From Hypericum androsaemum (Eukaryota; Streptophyta; Magnoliopsida; Malpighiales; Hypericaceae), in NCBI GenBank assembly GCA_963995505.1, contig OZ023198.1, positions 8,857,141 through 8,921,140 on the forward strand: 64,000 nt of DNA, read 5' to 3'. This document shows, piece after piece, positions 33,919 to 44,621 of the stretch. Both the position numbers and the translations under genes were made by a program. Below the pieces are notes generated by a model, which worked only from the letters and a program-made list of their open reading frames with translations, ran no database searches and was not told the origin of the DNA. Every line of letters begins with the position of its first letter. Position 1 is the stretch's first letter.

Positions 33919-34633
33919 TGGTTTTAACGTATAATTAACGAGTAATTATATGTTAAACCCGATTAATTAACAAATTAATTCGTTAATAATAAATCACTTA
34001 TTTGTTGAAGCAAGAGGTCCACAGATTCGAGTCCACAATGTCTTCGTGCCAGTCGAATTACGATCACGTTATAACGGATTCGTAATTGATTTTCACGAGA
34101 TTTCCTCTATTGAAAATCTGATCAAAACTCATGGACTATTCCAGAATTTTTTCTTTCTTATTGAGTGGTTGTGGAAAAACTTACAGATTGGTTCAGCAGA
34201 ATTTCCCTTTTTATAGGGAAATCTGGCCAATCAGAATGCGCCAGGTGGCGCACATGGCTGCCACGTGGCGCACATGACTGCCACGTGGCACTTCTGGGCC
34301 GCATGTCCGTCACGTGGTACTTCGGACCACATGTCTGCCATGTGGCATGCCACGTGGTACTTCGGGACACATGTCTGCCATGTGACATGCCACATGGCAC
34401 TTCAGGTCCATGTCTGCCACGTGGCAAAGCTACCCCTAGTTTTGCCACTGAGTGCCACGTTAGCGTGCCACGTGGGCCGCCAACTCTGGTTGCAGCGCCA
34501 CGTCATACTGCCGTGGCGTCTGCGTGGCCCCGGGCTGGTCAACTCGGGTTGACTGGCCCATTCTACCCAACATATGGGCCTGGGCCCAATCAGGCACAAT
34601 AATAATTGCATGATTAGGCCTTGAGGTCCAACA
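33919..34633 (-). repeat. Copia 3' LTR (715 bp)
   Basis: On the + strand it starts TGGTTTTAACG and ends GAGGTCCAACA; on the element strand it is TGTTGGACC...CCA. It borders the polypurine tract at 34634. Confidence 0.85.
34207..34474 (-). promoter_or_regulatory. LTR promoter: G-box cluster followed by TATA box
   Basis: On the element strand, six CACGTG G-boxes (34469, 34418, 34351, 34311, 34282 and 34262, left ends) precede the TATA box CTATAAAAAG (34216-34207). Most sit in GCCACGTGGC palindromes within ~30-45 bp repeat units that also contain CATGTCTGCC-like words. G-boxes bind plant bZIP and bHLH factors (ABA and light signalling). The order enhancer cluster, TATA, transcribed R region fits an LTR U3. 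Function is inferred. Confidence 0.6.
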
Positions 34634-34648
34634 TCTCCCACTCAATTA
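34634..34648 (-). other. Polypurine tract of the copia element
   Basis: On the element strand TAATTGAGTGGGAGA directly precedes the LTR start TGTTGGACC. Confidence 0.7.
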
Positions 34649-35575
34649 TTATTGACCTTGATCAACATCTATCAGATTTTTTTAAAAGAATTTCGTGTGA
34701 CCAGCATACGTCGAGTGTGTTAAGCCAAATTCAAGAGCACGGATACTCAGGCTACTTGAGTAGTAGCATCTCGACAACCTTCTTGTATAATGCATGCTAT
34801 TACCCCAGGACTCATGTCACATTCCATTGTTCACATTAGTGATTTCAAACATTATATTCCGGTTCACTATTGTCCTTTTCAATACAATTGGTGCACTTGA
34901 ACTACGAAACTCAGAATGTGATGAACATAGTTCCTTCTTCCTTAACTATATTCTTTTCATAATGATACAGCCTACTTTTCTGGTCAGCCCTGCCAGGTCG
35001 AATCGCTATGTCATAACCTTTTCATAAAGTTTCCAAGCTAGCAGCACTGGACCATACTTCCAGAATACGTTTAGGATCTTAAGGGTAGGTTTCGGGAATC
35101 ACAGTTCTCGAAAATTGGTCTCACACCAGGGATTGTGAAATCACTCAACATTTTCATCCCATCCAGTGGTCGATTAGCACACATGACACTTATTACGTGT
35201 TACGATGTACATTCTTTTTTAAAGGAAAATATGTCATTTAACACCATACTAGAGTATCAGCATTAGCTTAACTCTAGGCTAATAGGACATACAGTATGAT
35301 AAGTTTTACTTATATGTTATCATATGGATTGTAGAAAATCTAAATACATCAACTTATTCCTGCATCCCATAAGGAAACTTGCTCTTGAGCAATACAGCAT
35401 TCCGTCATAGGACATGCACTTATGAATGTCCAATAACCGCCTCATCTCATATAGAAATCAACTTCTTGACTCTCACTAAGATAAACACCCGTGTGAGTAG
35501 GCTACTTCTCTGTCTAACATGTTTCATAAATAACTCATATTGCCAAATAAAACTTCTTTATTCCAACTAATTAGA
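34649..35575 (-). other. Copia 3' internal noncoding stretch
   Basis: About 0.9 kb between the RNase H stop and the polypurine tract. Small ORFs match nothing known. Confidence 0.5.
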
Positions 35576-38500
35576 TTACAAATAAAACCATCGTAAACCC
35601 AGTGACTTAACATGTTTCTCGAACACTTCTCGAGGTAATGCTTTAGTTATTGGATCTGCGACCATATCTTTTGTAGATATGTGTTTCATACCCAGTTCTT
35701 TATATTTTACTAAACTTCTAACAAAGTAAAATTTAATATCTATATGCTTAGCCCTGCTATAGAATCTAGGATCCTTAGCATAGACTATAGCTGCCTGGTT
35801 GTCGCAGAATAGACTCACGGGTTTTGTTGAGTTGATCCGGGAGAGATGGCTTAAGAATCTCTTCAACCATACCGCTTCTTATGCCACATGAGCTGAAGCT
35901 ACATATTCCGCTTCCATTGTTGACAGGGATACACAGGTTTGCTTCTTACTGCTCCATGAGATAGCACCCCCGCCCAACAAGAAAATAAATCCAGATGTAG
36001 CCTTATTCTTATCCACGTCGCCTCCCCAATCAGCATCAGTGTAGCCACTCAGTATCAGGTCACGCCCTTGATAGCACAAGGAGTATTCTGCAGTAGTATT
36101 CAAATATTTTAAAATCTCTTTGACAGTCTTCCAGTGAGCACTGCCTGGATCAGACTGATATCTGCTTGCTATCCCAACAGCATAGCAAATATCAGGTCTG
36201 GTACACAACATTGCATACATTAGGCATCCAACTGCGTTGGCGTAAGGAATCTTCTCCATGTCCCCACGTTGTTTAGCTATTTTTGGACACATGTCCTTAC
36301 ACAAATTATGACCTTTAACCAATGGGACGTACTTTGGGTTACTGTAATCACATTAAAAATATTCTACTACTTTGCGAATATATGTCTCTTGTGAAAGAGA
36401 CACTATCCTTTTCGAACGATTCCTCAAAATCTTAACTCCGAGTATGTAATCCGCTTCACCCATGTCTTTCATTTCAAAGTTGGAAGATAACCAATCTTTG
36501 ATTTCGACAAGAAATCCCATGTCATTTCTAGCTAAAAGTATGTCATCAACATACAAAGTGATGATAAAAAACTTTTTTCCTGATCACTTAACATACACGC
36601 AGTGATCTTCGTCTATCATTATAAAATCATATGCCATGATCGTATTATGAAAGCGAATATACAGCTTGAGGCCATAAATTGATCTATTCAATTTGCAAAC
36701 TTTGTGTTCCCAGCCTTTTTGAATGTAGCCCTCAGGCTGAATCATGTACATTTCTTCATCCAATTCTCCATGGAGAAAAGTAGTCTTTATATTCATTTGA
36801 TGTAATTCTAGATTCATGTTAGCAATCATAGCTAAAATGACTCTAATTAACGTAAATCTAACAACAGGTGCAAAAGTCTCCTCATAGTCTATTCCAACCT
36901 GTTGTTTGAACCCTTGGGCAACCAAATGCGCTTTGTATCTTTCGATACTGCCATCTGCATTGCGCTTGATTTTAAGAATCCACTTATTCCCAATTGCCCT
37001 ACGCCCCTTAGGTAGGTCAACCAGATTCCAAACTTGGTTTTTGATCATGGAAGACATTTCTTCCTCTATTGCATTTATCCATTCAGTTCATTTTGGAGAT
37101 GACAAAGCTCCAGATACATTCTTTGGTTCATCTTCATCCTGTAGGATGGCCAGAAGAATTTCACTTGGACCATCAAATTTCTTTAATGATGTAAAGAACG
37201 CATTAGTCTCACCTTCGATGTCAAATCGTCGGCGTGGTATGCTAGTTCTGCTAGACCTACAATATTTCCAGTTTTGATAAACATCTCTCATATATTCATC
37301 ATATCTAGGAATCGCACTCCCACTGGGTAAAAATACCATACTCCCACTGGAATAAGGAATTACCTCCCATTCAGGACTCAAATCACGAACTTCTGGATCA
37401 TTTTGAGTTGGAAAACTCTATCTTCCTCCTCAATTCTCCCACTCGGAAGAAGTGATCCAGTTGATTCTGGTTCATCTGTCTCATAAAGGGTAAGGTCATT
37501 ACTAACCTCCCTCAACCTTGGAAATTCATTCTCCAAAAACGTGGCATCACGTGATTCAAATTTTGTTACATGTCAATCGTCCAGTTCACCTACGAACACG
37601 TACCCTTTAGATACCTCTGGGTATCTTATAAAGATACTTTTTTTTTACCTCTCGGTCCTAATTTATCAAAAGTAGTTGAGGTAGAATAGACATAGGATGC
37701 ACACCCCCATGGCTTAAAATAGGATAGATCGGGCTTCCGATATGTCCACATTTTATAAGGAGTGGCTGTAACAGAATTAGAGAGGACACTGTTTAGAACA
37801 TATGTGGTAGTCAGGAGCGCATCTCCGTAGAATGATATAGGCAAACTTACCTCTGCCATCATCGATCTAACCATGTCAAGAAGAGTTTTACTCCTTCTTT
37901 CAGCAACCCTGTTTTGCTGGGGTGTATAGGGAATGGACAACTGATGTTCAATCCCTTTTTCAATGCATAGAGCTTTGAACTCATCTGAAAGATATTCACG
38001 GCCACGATCAGTTCATAAGGCCTTTATCTTTCTGTCCTTCTGATTCTCAACAAAACTCATATACGTCGTGAAGCAGTTTAAGACTTCAGACTTGTGAGAA
38101 ATCAGGTATATCAGACCATATCTAGTATAGTCGTCAATGAAGGTGATGAAGTAATATGCTCCATGCTTTGCCCTCGCGTTCATTAGATCACAGATGTCGG
38201 AATAAACTAATTGTAGTAGAAATTCGGCTCTAGCCCAAGTACCGAAAGGTTTTCTTGTGCTTTTTCCTTCTATATAGGATACGCATCTGGGTAATATAGA
38301 TCTCTCTATATTTTCCAGTAGTCCTGCCTTAGCTAGACGGTTTAAACGATCCTGACCGATATGGCTTAGTCTAGAATGCCACAGTTCAATATCATCTTCC
38401 GATGACTTTGAACTAGTGACTAAAGAAAAACTTTCACAAGGATCAATATCCAAAATAAAAAAACCTTCCGATATATATCCAAGGCCAAAATAGGCATCAT

Positions 38501-39705
38501 CCAAATATAACCTAACAGTGTCGTCCTTAAACGACAACTAAAAACCTAAAGACATTAAGGCCGAAACAGAGATCAAGTTCCTTCGAATGTCTGGAGCAAA
38601 CAACACGTCATGTAAAAGAAGGGCACGACCACCATGAAGGTGCAATTTACAAGTGCCCAGGCCTTTCACATTTATGCACGAGTTGTTACCGACAAAAATG
38701 GTTTTTGCTCTAGCCGGCAACTGCCTGTATTCAACGAACGAACAACGGTCTCTGGCTACATGGTCTCGAATCAATCACCCATATAGAATGTGACTCAGTT
38801 AGAAGGGTACAAAAGGATACGTACAACTTACTCACCCTTGAGTTTAGGTGTACCTGCTTGGGCATTTTGCAATCTTTTGTAAAATATCCCTTCTGTTGAC
38901 AGTTAAAATATTTCACTTTTGAAATGTTAAACCATTTTTTCTTTTTAGCCTTGGAGCTATCTAACTTGGTTCTTTGGTTTTTAGTCTTTGGAGTTTCCTT
39001 ACACTTACACTTACCCTTCCATTTATCTATCTTCTTTTTTCCACCACTCCCAGTTGAACTAGTCGAATGGGCTTCAGGGTGGGATTTCATAGCTAGAAGG
39101 CAATCTTCTTCCAGCTAAAGGTGTCTGGCAACATCATCAAATATTACCAAATGGTCAGAATGAGTAAGATTCATCTTTATCTGTTCCCAACTTGGTGGTA
39201 GGGAACGGATGATAGCTTGAATCTGCTGCTCGTTGCTAAGTATGTACTAGCCTTTGCCAGTTCACTGATTATGTTAGACATCACTCTCAAGTGTTTCCTC
39301 ATGGTAACCTCCGGACGCTTCTTAAAGGTGTCAAACCTTATGGTCAAAGCACGCAGCTTTGACACTGAAAGCTTTTCGAATTTTTTTTGAGAGTGTCCCA
39401 TAACTCTTTCGCGTTGTCATACACGCGAGAGTGACATCATCCATCATCGAACTTAACAAAATCAACCGGGCAGTAGTGTTCTTTTTCTTCCAAATAACAT
39501 AAGCTTCTTTGTTTCGCTTATGTTGAGTAGTTGTGCCTTCATCAGGCTCATCCATTATCACATGTATGTGCTCCAGAACTTCTTGTTCCTCAAGCACATA
39601 TTGTATTTTCATGCTCCAATTCTCATAGTTTTCACCGTTGAGTTTTAACTCACGGTTTAACTCAGCTATGATAGATCTAGAAGCAACTGACATCTCTATA
39701 GGCAA
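35576..39705 (-). pseudogene. Copia gag-pol polyprotein, decayed
   Basis: Order on the - strand: gag from 39705 (LNGENYENWSMKIQYVLEEQ, UBN2-type), and a zinc knuckle near 38960-38860 reading NCQQKGYFTKDC, which has lost the first Cys and the His of the CX2CX4HX4C pattern. Protease follows near 38790 (WVIDSR, where DSG is expected). Integrase runs 38537-37626 (LWHSRLSHIG, VYSDICDL, FITFIDDYTRY, PYTPQQNRVAERR). Reverse transcriptase runs 37057-36353 (NKWILKIKRNADGSIERYKAHLVAQG, LYVDDILLA). RNase H runs 36322-35576 (GYTDADWGGD, STMEAEYVAS, CDNQAAI, RAKHIDIKF, ADPITKALP). Frames shift several times and stops occur between domains. The protein cannot be active as it stands. Confidence 0.93.
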
Positions 39706-41696
39706 TTTTTAATACGAGAACATATTAGAAATTTGATTTGGCAATATGATTCAATTTACTAAACACTCAAAACTTTTAACGATACGAAGTCCTTGATTAA
39801 CCTCAAAATCGAAGTGGGTCACGGGCATGCTTCCCCTCTCCATTCAAGTATTAATTTTAAATTTGAACCGCTTAAAGTTCAATGATAGCAAACTCAAGTG
39901 GAAGCAACTAAACAAACATCTTTGTTTAATTACACGCATCACATATACATTTGTACATTCTGAGTTTACACGCACATAAAAAACTCAGACAAGGTCTCAA
40001 CCTATTGTACAAAATTCCCCCAAAAATAACATATGTATATGGGGACAGTTAAACATAACATGTAATCACATGGGAATCGGGTGTCCAGGCGATCCGGTAG
40101 GAGAATTCAGATACATATCTGGATCCGGGTCTGAGGACGATCCGGTGAAAAGTTCCAAGTTCACCACCGGAACTCGGATTGAATCCATAATCCAGATGAT
40201 CAGGAGCAGAGGAAAATTGTAATGGTACTCCTTAGCGAGGTAGCGGTTCAAGATCAAACCGCTTCGCAACTCTAGGACGGGAGAAGGTATCATTTCTCTG
40301 AGATGACCCCTCTCCTCGAGGTAGTGGATCAGACCATAGAGTGCATCTCTATGGGTATTGATCTCAGGTTCCGAGAAGACACACATATCTTCTTGGGTAT
40401 TTGTGCAACGGAACTTCGACAAAAGGTTCTGAAGCGCTGTTTACCGCTGCGAGTGCCTAAGGATGACATGTATGTCATCATTGAGCACATCGAGGCTGTT
40501 CACCGGGAGATGCAATACTGCATCTGGGCTGGAGGTTATAATTATGGAGAGGACTGGCCCTCCATGTTTCGAGACCTCCATCGAATCTTGTATCAATTGC
40601 AAGCCAATTTTGGGTTAATTCTCATATTCTCGTAAAATAGGATTAAAAAACTCATTTTCAATCTTTTGATGATCATACTATGGACCAATCCATGTGTTAT
40701 TAGTTAAATTTAACATATCTCAGAACTCGTTCCAAAATATATATGTCGTTTATTAAAAATATCGTTATAATTTTAATAAACCTAATTGACAAAAATTTCT
40801 CAAATTTTTATCAATTTATTTGATTTTAATTGAATAAAAACTGATTTTATCCAATTAAAAGAGAGAAAACCCGATATTTTAAGCCCAATTTTTACTAAAG
40901 TCAAAATTAACCATAAATCGGGTTGGGTCGAACCAAGAAACTAGGCCAATCCGTCCGTTTTTTGATTTTTTTGACCCGAGTACAAATATTTTTGGAAAAA
41001 AATTATGAAATTACGATTTTGCCCTTGCAGATTTTCCCTTCCCTTTCCCTTTCTTCTCCTGCGCGACGCCAAATGCGTCCGAAGCTCCGCCCACGACCAC
41101 GGCGCAACGACGGCGAACCGACGGCCGAGGCTGGTCGCAATCGACTCACCGTGGTCCCGCGAGCTCGTCGTCTTCTCTCTTCCGCGTGTCTCCACCGTCG
41201 TCAGCTTCGATCTTTTTTTTTCGGCGACGTCGATCCACGAAAGTGGTATCAGAACGTCGAGGACACGCAAGAGAATCGACTATCGTCGATCTACGACGTC
41301 GAAATCGTCAGATTTCTGACGAAATCGAAGGAAATCGATTTGGGGGAAAATCACCCCCAAATCGCCCGATTAGGGTTCCTCGGGATTGAATTAAAATGGC
41401 AAATTTCAATTTAATCCTAAAGGTTTTTCAAAAATTACACCGAAGTCCATGACACGCAGGTGCCACGTAAGCGGTCAAATTTAAGATTAGTACTTTATGG
41501 TTTCGCGCGTGCACGAATTTTCCCACGTTGTTAGGCAAAATTTAATTTAGTCCACTTGTTCTAAATTAATTACATTAAAGTCCAACATATTGTAATTTTC
41601 AATAAAATCACAATTAATACGATTTTTAACCAAAAAAATTACATATGTACTTGAATTAAAATATCATATCATCATCAAAAACATGGTTTCAACCAT
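39706..41696 (-). other. Copia 5' leader with unidentified ORFs
   Basis: The ~2-kb leader between primer site and gag is long for a copia element. It holds a 118-codon - strand ORF (40422-40066) and an overlapping 110-codon + strand ORF (40303-40635), neither recognised. A GC-rich stretch (41030-41390) is also present. A + strand TGGTATCAGAAC at 41243-41254 resembles a tRNA-Met primer site but lies in the wrong place and orientation for this element. Confidence 0.45.
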
Positions 41697-41708
41697 GCTC
41701 TGATACCA
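41697..41708 (-). other. Primer-binding site of the copia element
   Basis: TGGTATCAGAGC on the - strand, complementary to the 3' end of initiator tRNA-Met, 5 bp from the 5' LTR. Confidence 0.9.
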
Positions 41709-41713
41709 ATTTC

Positions 41714-42221
41714 TGGTTTTAATATGTAATTAATGAGTAATTATATATTAAACCTGATTAATTAACAAACTAATTCGTTAATAATAAATCACTTACTTGT
41801 TGAAGTAAGAGGTCCACAGGTTCGAGTCCATAACATTTTTGTGCCAGTCGAATTACGATCACGTTATAACAGATTCGTAATTAATTTTTACGAGATTTTC
41901 TCTATTGAAAATCTGATCAAAACTCAGGGACTATTCTAGAGTTTTTCTTTCTTATTGGGTGGTTGTGGAAAAACTTACAGATTGGTTCAGCCAGATTTCC
42001 CTTTTTATAGAAAAATTCTGCCAATCAATACGTGCCACGTGGCACACCACGTGGTGCGCATGGCTGCCACATGGCGCTTCTGGGCTGCATGTCCACCATG
42101 TGGCATGCCACGTGGCACTTCGGGTCGCATGTCCGCCACGTGGCATACCACGTGGCAAAGCTACCTCTAGCTTTGCCACATGGCGTCATGTCAGTGTGCC
42201 ACGTGGGCCACCAACTCTGGT
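41714..42221 (-). repeat. Copia 5' LTR, truncated
   Basis: It matches the 3' LTR from TGGTTTTAAT up to CCAACTCTGGT, about 508 of 715 bp; the U3 end is missing. It carries six CACGTG boxes (42036, 42048, 42109, 42137, 42149, 42200) and a CTATAAAAAG TATA box (42010-42001). Confidence 0.85.
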
Positions 42222-42639
42222 GACTGGAGTCTATCACGAAGTCTCAAACCTAGAGCTTTGATACCAAGTCTATCACGACCCAAACTCTGGTCGGTGACTG
42301 GCGCTAGACTTCGACTCCTTTAATCATATAAGAAATCTAGCCAGCCTCAAACATATTCAAAATTTATAATCATAAGCTTTTAAACATTAAATTAAAACTT
42401 AATAATATTTAATTTTATATTCCAGATTTACAAAATATAAGCTAAGCTTTTCATTTTTAATACATACTCTCAAGATCAAAACAAATCATGTGATTACAAA
42501 GTCACTAGACCAAAAAGAAAAATACAAACAAGAGACCTGAAGACTAGTCCCAAAGAACAAAGGGGACTTGGTACGATCAGAATAGATCTCCGAGCGAAAA
42601 CTAACTTATATACGAGTTCCTGCAAAGCTGGTGAGAGGT

Positions 42640-42671
<32 letters not shown>

Positions 42672-44210
42672 GTGTTTGGGAAAATACTCCGTAAACAAAT
42701 AAGATATGCATCGTACTTTATTTAGCCATTCGATACACAAACATACCTAACACATGCATAAAACTAACCATGCAAATAAGTCATACCCTAAATGTACATA
42801 AATCAGAAGCCATACTTACCAGATGGTGAAATGTTTGCATATAATCACAAAGACATAGAAACATGAGCAAAATACATAACGTCTCATACCGTTACGCAAT
42901 TTAACATATGAACACATAATTCCAAAAACATATCACATAACTGGACGAACTTTCGGCGGATCTAGAATGTGTCACTCCAACCCTGACACGATGATATCAT
43001 ATCTCAAAGGTTCTATCATAAACTAACCCCGCCGTCCAACCCGCCGACCAAACATATCATATCAGAATCTATTGTATCTTCAGTATATATACACATATGC
43101 CAACATCCTCGGTTGGTCACGAGTAAATCTCTACCTACTAGACGTCCATATCACATAACGAAACCATCCATATCATATAGATCTTCATATCATAACAAAT
43201 TCATAGGCTCCAAACAAATCAAACATATCAAATGCCCATCTGGGCCAGATTAACCATACTTTTACAAATCATAATGTCATACCATAATGCTTATATAAAA
43301 ATTACTCAAAATGCACCCACATTACCATATTAAAATCATGACACATAAATACAGTGCACCAAAAAAATCACGAGTTACAAATTATTTGTTTACCAATTTC
43401 GATTTTCTAAACCATCGGACAAATTAGCTCTTCCCATTATGTCGTTTCCACTACCTAACTGAATCCTCCAAGTTCAATGTCTTGAACAACCGCAAAATAC
43501 AACATTAAGATATAAACTATTCAATTTCAACTTGACGCAATTCACCACATAATTTTCCTATTTAATTAATAGTTTATTTATTTATCATCTACGGATTTTG
43601 GAATGAACAATTTATAGAGGTAACTGAGAACAACCTGTTTCTAATGGAAAATTTACTCTTCACGATTAAGAGTTTCGCTGGGAAAACTAAACTCACTTAA
43701 TCGTTTATCTTTATGTTTCACGTTACTTATTTTCCATCCACGTTGTTGTTCCTTTCTTTCACTTGTTCTTGTCCCGGTAACTAAATTCAGTTTCGACTTT
43801 CTTTTATTTTTTCCCTTGCTACCTTCGTTATTATATTTAATTGATTTGGTGGAATTTATCCAAACCACAACTCTCGCCAACTTCCTTTTAATTTTTTAAG
43901 TTTCCGCAAAGATTTTCTAATTTATTATTTTTTTGTTATCATTAATTATAATTTCTAATTCCCCTTTCGGTCTCTATCCATCGACTTTATCCTCAGTTTA
44001 CTTCTTTTAATCCTTCTGGTTATATATTTTTTTATTGTAATCATGGCTACGGTTTATGATTTCAATTAAACAAATTCCAGTAATTTAGTTAATTGATTTT
44101 TTCTCTGTATTAATCTTACTAACAAAATCACTATCACAGCCTTAAATAAAGGAGGAGATGAGCTTACCTTAATTAAACTCTTTTTTTTTCTTGGTCACTA
44201 CGTTTCGGGA
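42222..44210 (-). mobile_element. Probable gypsy-type LTR remnant
   Basis: On the - strand GGGTCGTGATAGACTTGGTATCAAAGCTC (about 42285-42257) looks like an LTR end followed by a tRNA-Met primer site. Only ~35 bp of leader remain before the copia junction at 42221. The preceding ~1.9 kb resembles long LTRs of plant Ty3/gypsy elements (many CATATCATA words), but no partner LTR is in the window. Coding sequence is absent. The outer end is uncertain. Confidence 0.4.
42640..42668 (+). repeat. G29 homopolymer
   Basis: An uninterrupted run of 29 G residues preceded by GAGAGGT. Long G runs are rare in plant DNA and its length may be unreliable in the assembly. Confidence 0.85.
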
Positions 44211-44329
44211 CAAGATTTGGTGCTGGAGACCCATTCCAGCACGGTGCTGGAGGATTTTTATTGAAAGACACGCGGGAACTTTTTTACAAAAATGCGAAAA
44301 CACGGGGGCAAAATAAAAAAAGCCCACAA

Positions 44330-44500
44330 CCATTGAATCGTAAGTGGGTAAACTATTGTATCATAACTGGGTAAATCATTATATCATAACTGAGTAACTG
44401 GGACAGTTCTGATTTATCCGAGACGGGATAAACACGGACCATTAAATCGTAACTGAGTAAATCATTAGATCATAACTGAGTAATCGGACGATCCTGATTG
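44330..44500. repeat. Degenerate short repeats (ATCATAACTGAGTAA)
   Basis: Five to six imperfect copies of a ~20-25 bp word, CATAACTGGGTAAATCATTA-like, just outside the 3' end of the LINE. Confidence 0.55.
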
Positions 44501-44621
44501 GATTTGATCCGTGGTTGGATTTGGTCCTGGACCGAATCCGTCCCCTACGTTTCTTGTTCTTCTTCTCTCTTTTTTTTTGTTGAGGAAACAACATATCTTT
44601 TCATTCAATTAGCAAAAACAA

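Larger units (their letters stand above)
33919..42221 (-). mobile_element. Ty1/copia LTR retrotransposon, decayed, 5' LTR truncated
   Basis: On the - strand the element runs from the truncated 5' LTR (42221-41714) through a primer site and a ~2-kb leader, then gag, protease, integrase, reverse transcriptase and RNase H (39705-35576), a ~0.9-kb 3' noncoding part, a polypurine tract (34648-34634) and the 3' LTR (34633-33919). Integrase before RT defines Ty1/copia. The LTR copies differ at roughly one base in ten by eye, mostly transitions, so the insertion is old. Frameshifts and stops break every domain. Confidence 0.93.

Noticed and set aside
36906..37277. 123-codon + strand ORF in the copia element
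   Set aside because: It is antisense to the reverse transcriptase region.
41236..41262. Second primer-binding site (TGGTATCAGAAC, + strand) implying another LTR element
   Set aside because: No LTR end adjoins it; it lies in the copia leader and differs from the tRNA-Met complement.
40923..41414. 163-codon + strand ORF as a host gene
   Set aside because: Arg/Ser-rich, in a GC-rich leader of the copia element, with overlapping ORFs in three other frames and no recognisable domain.
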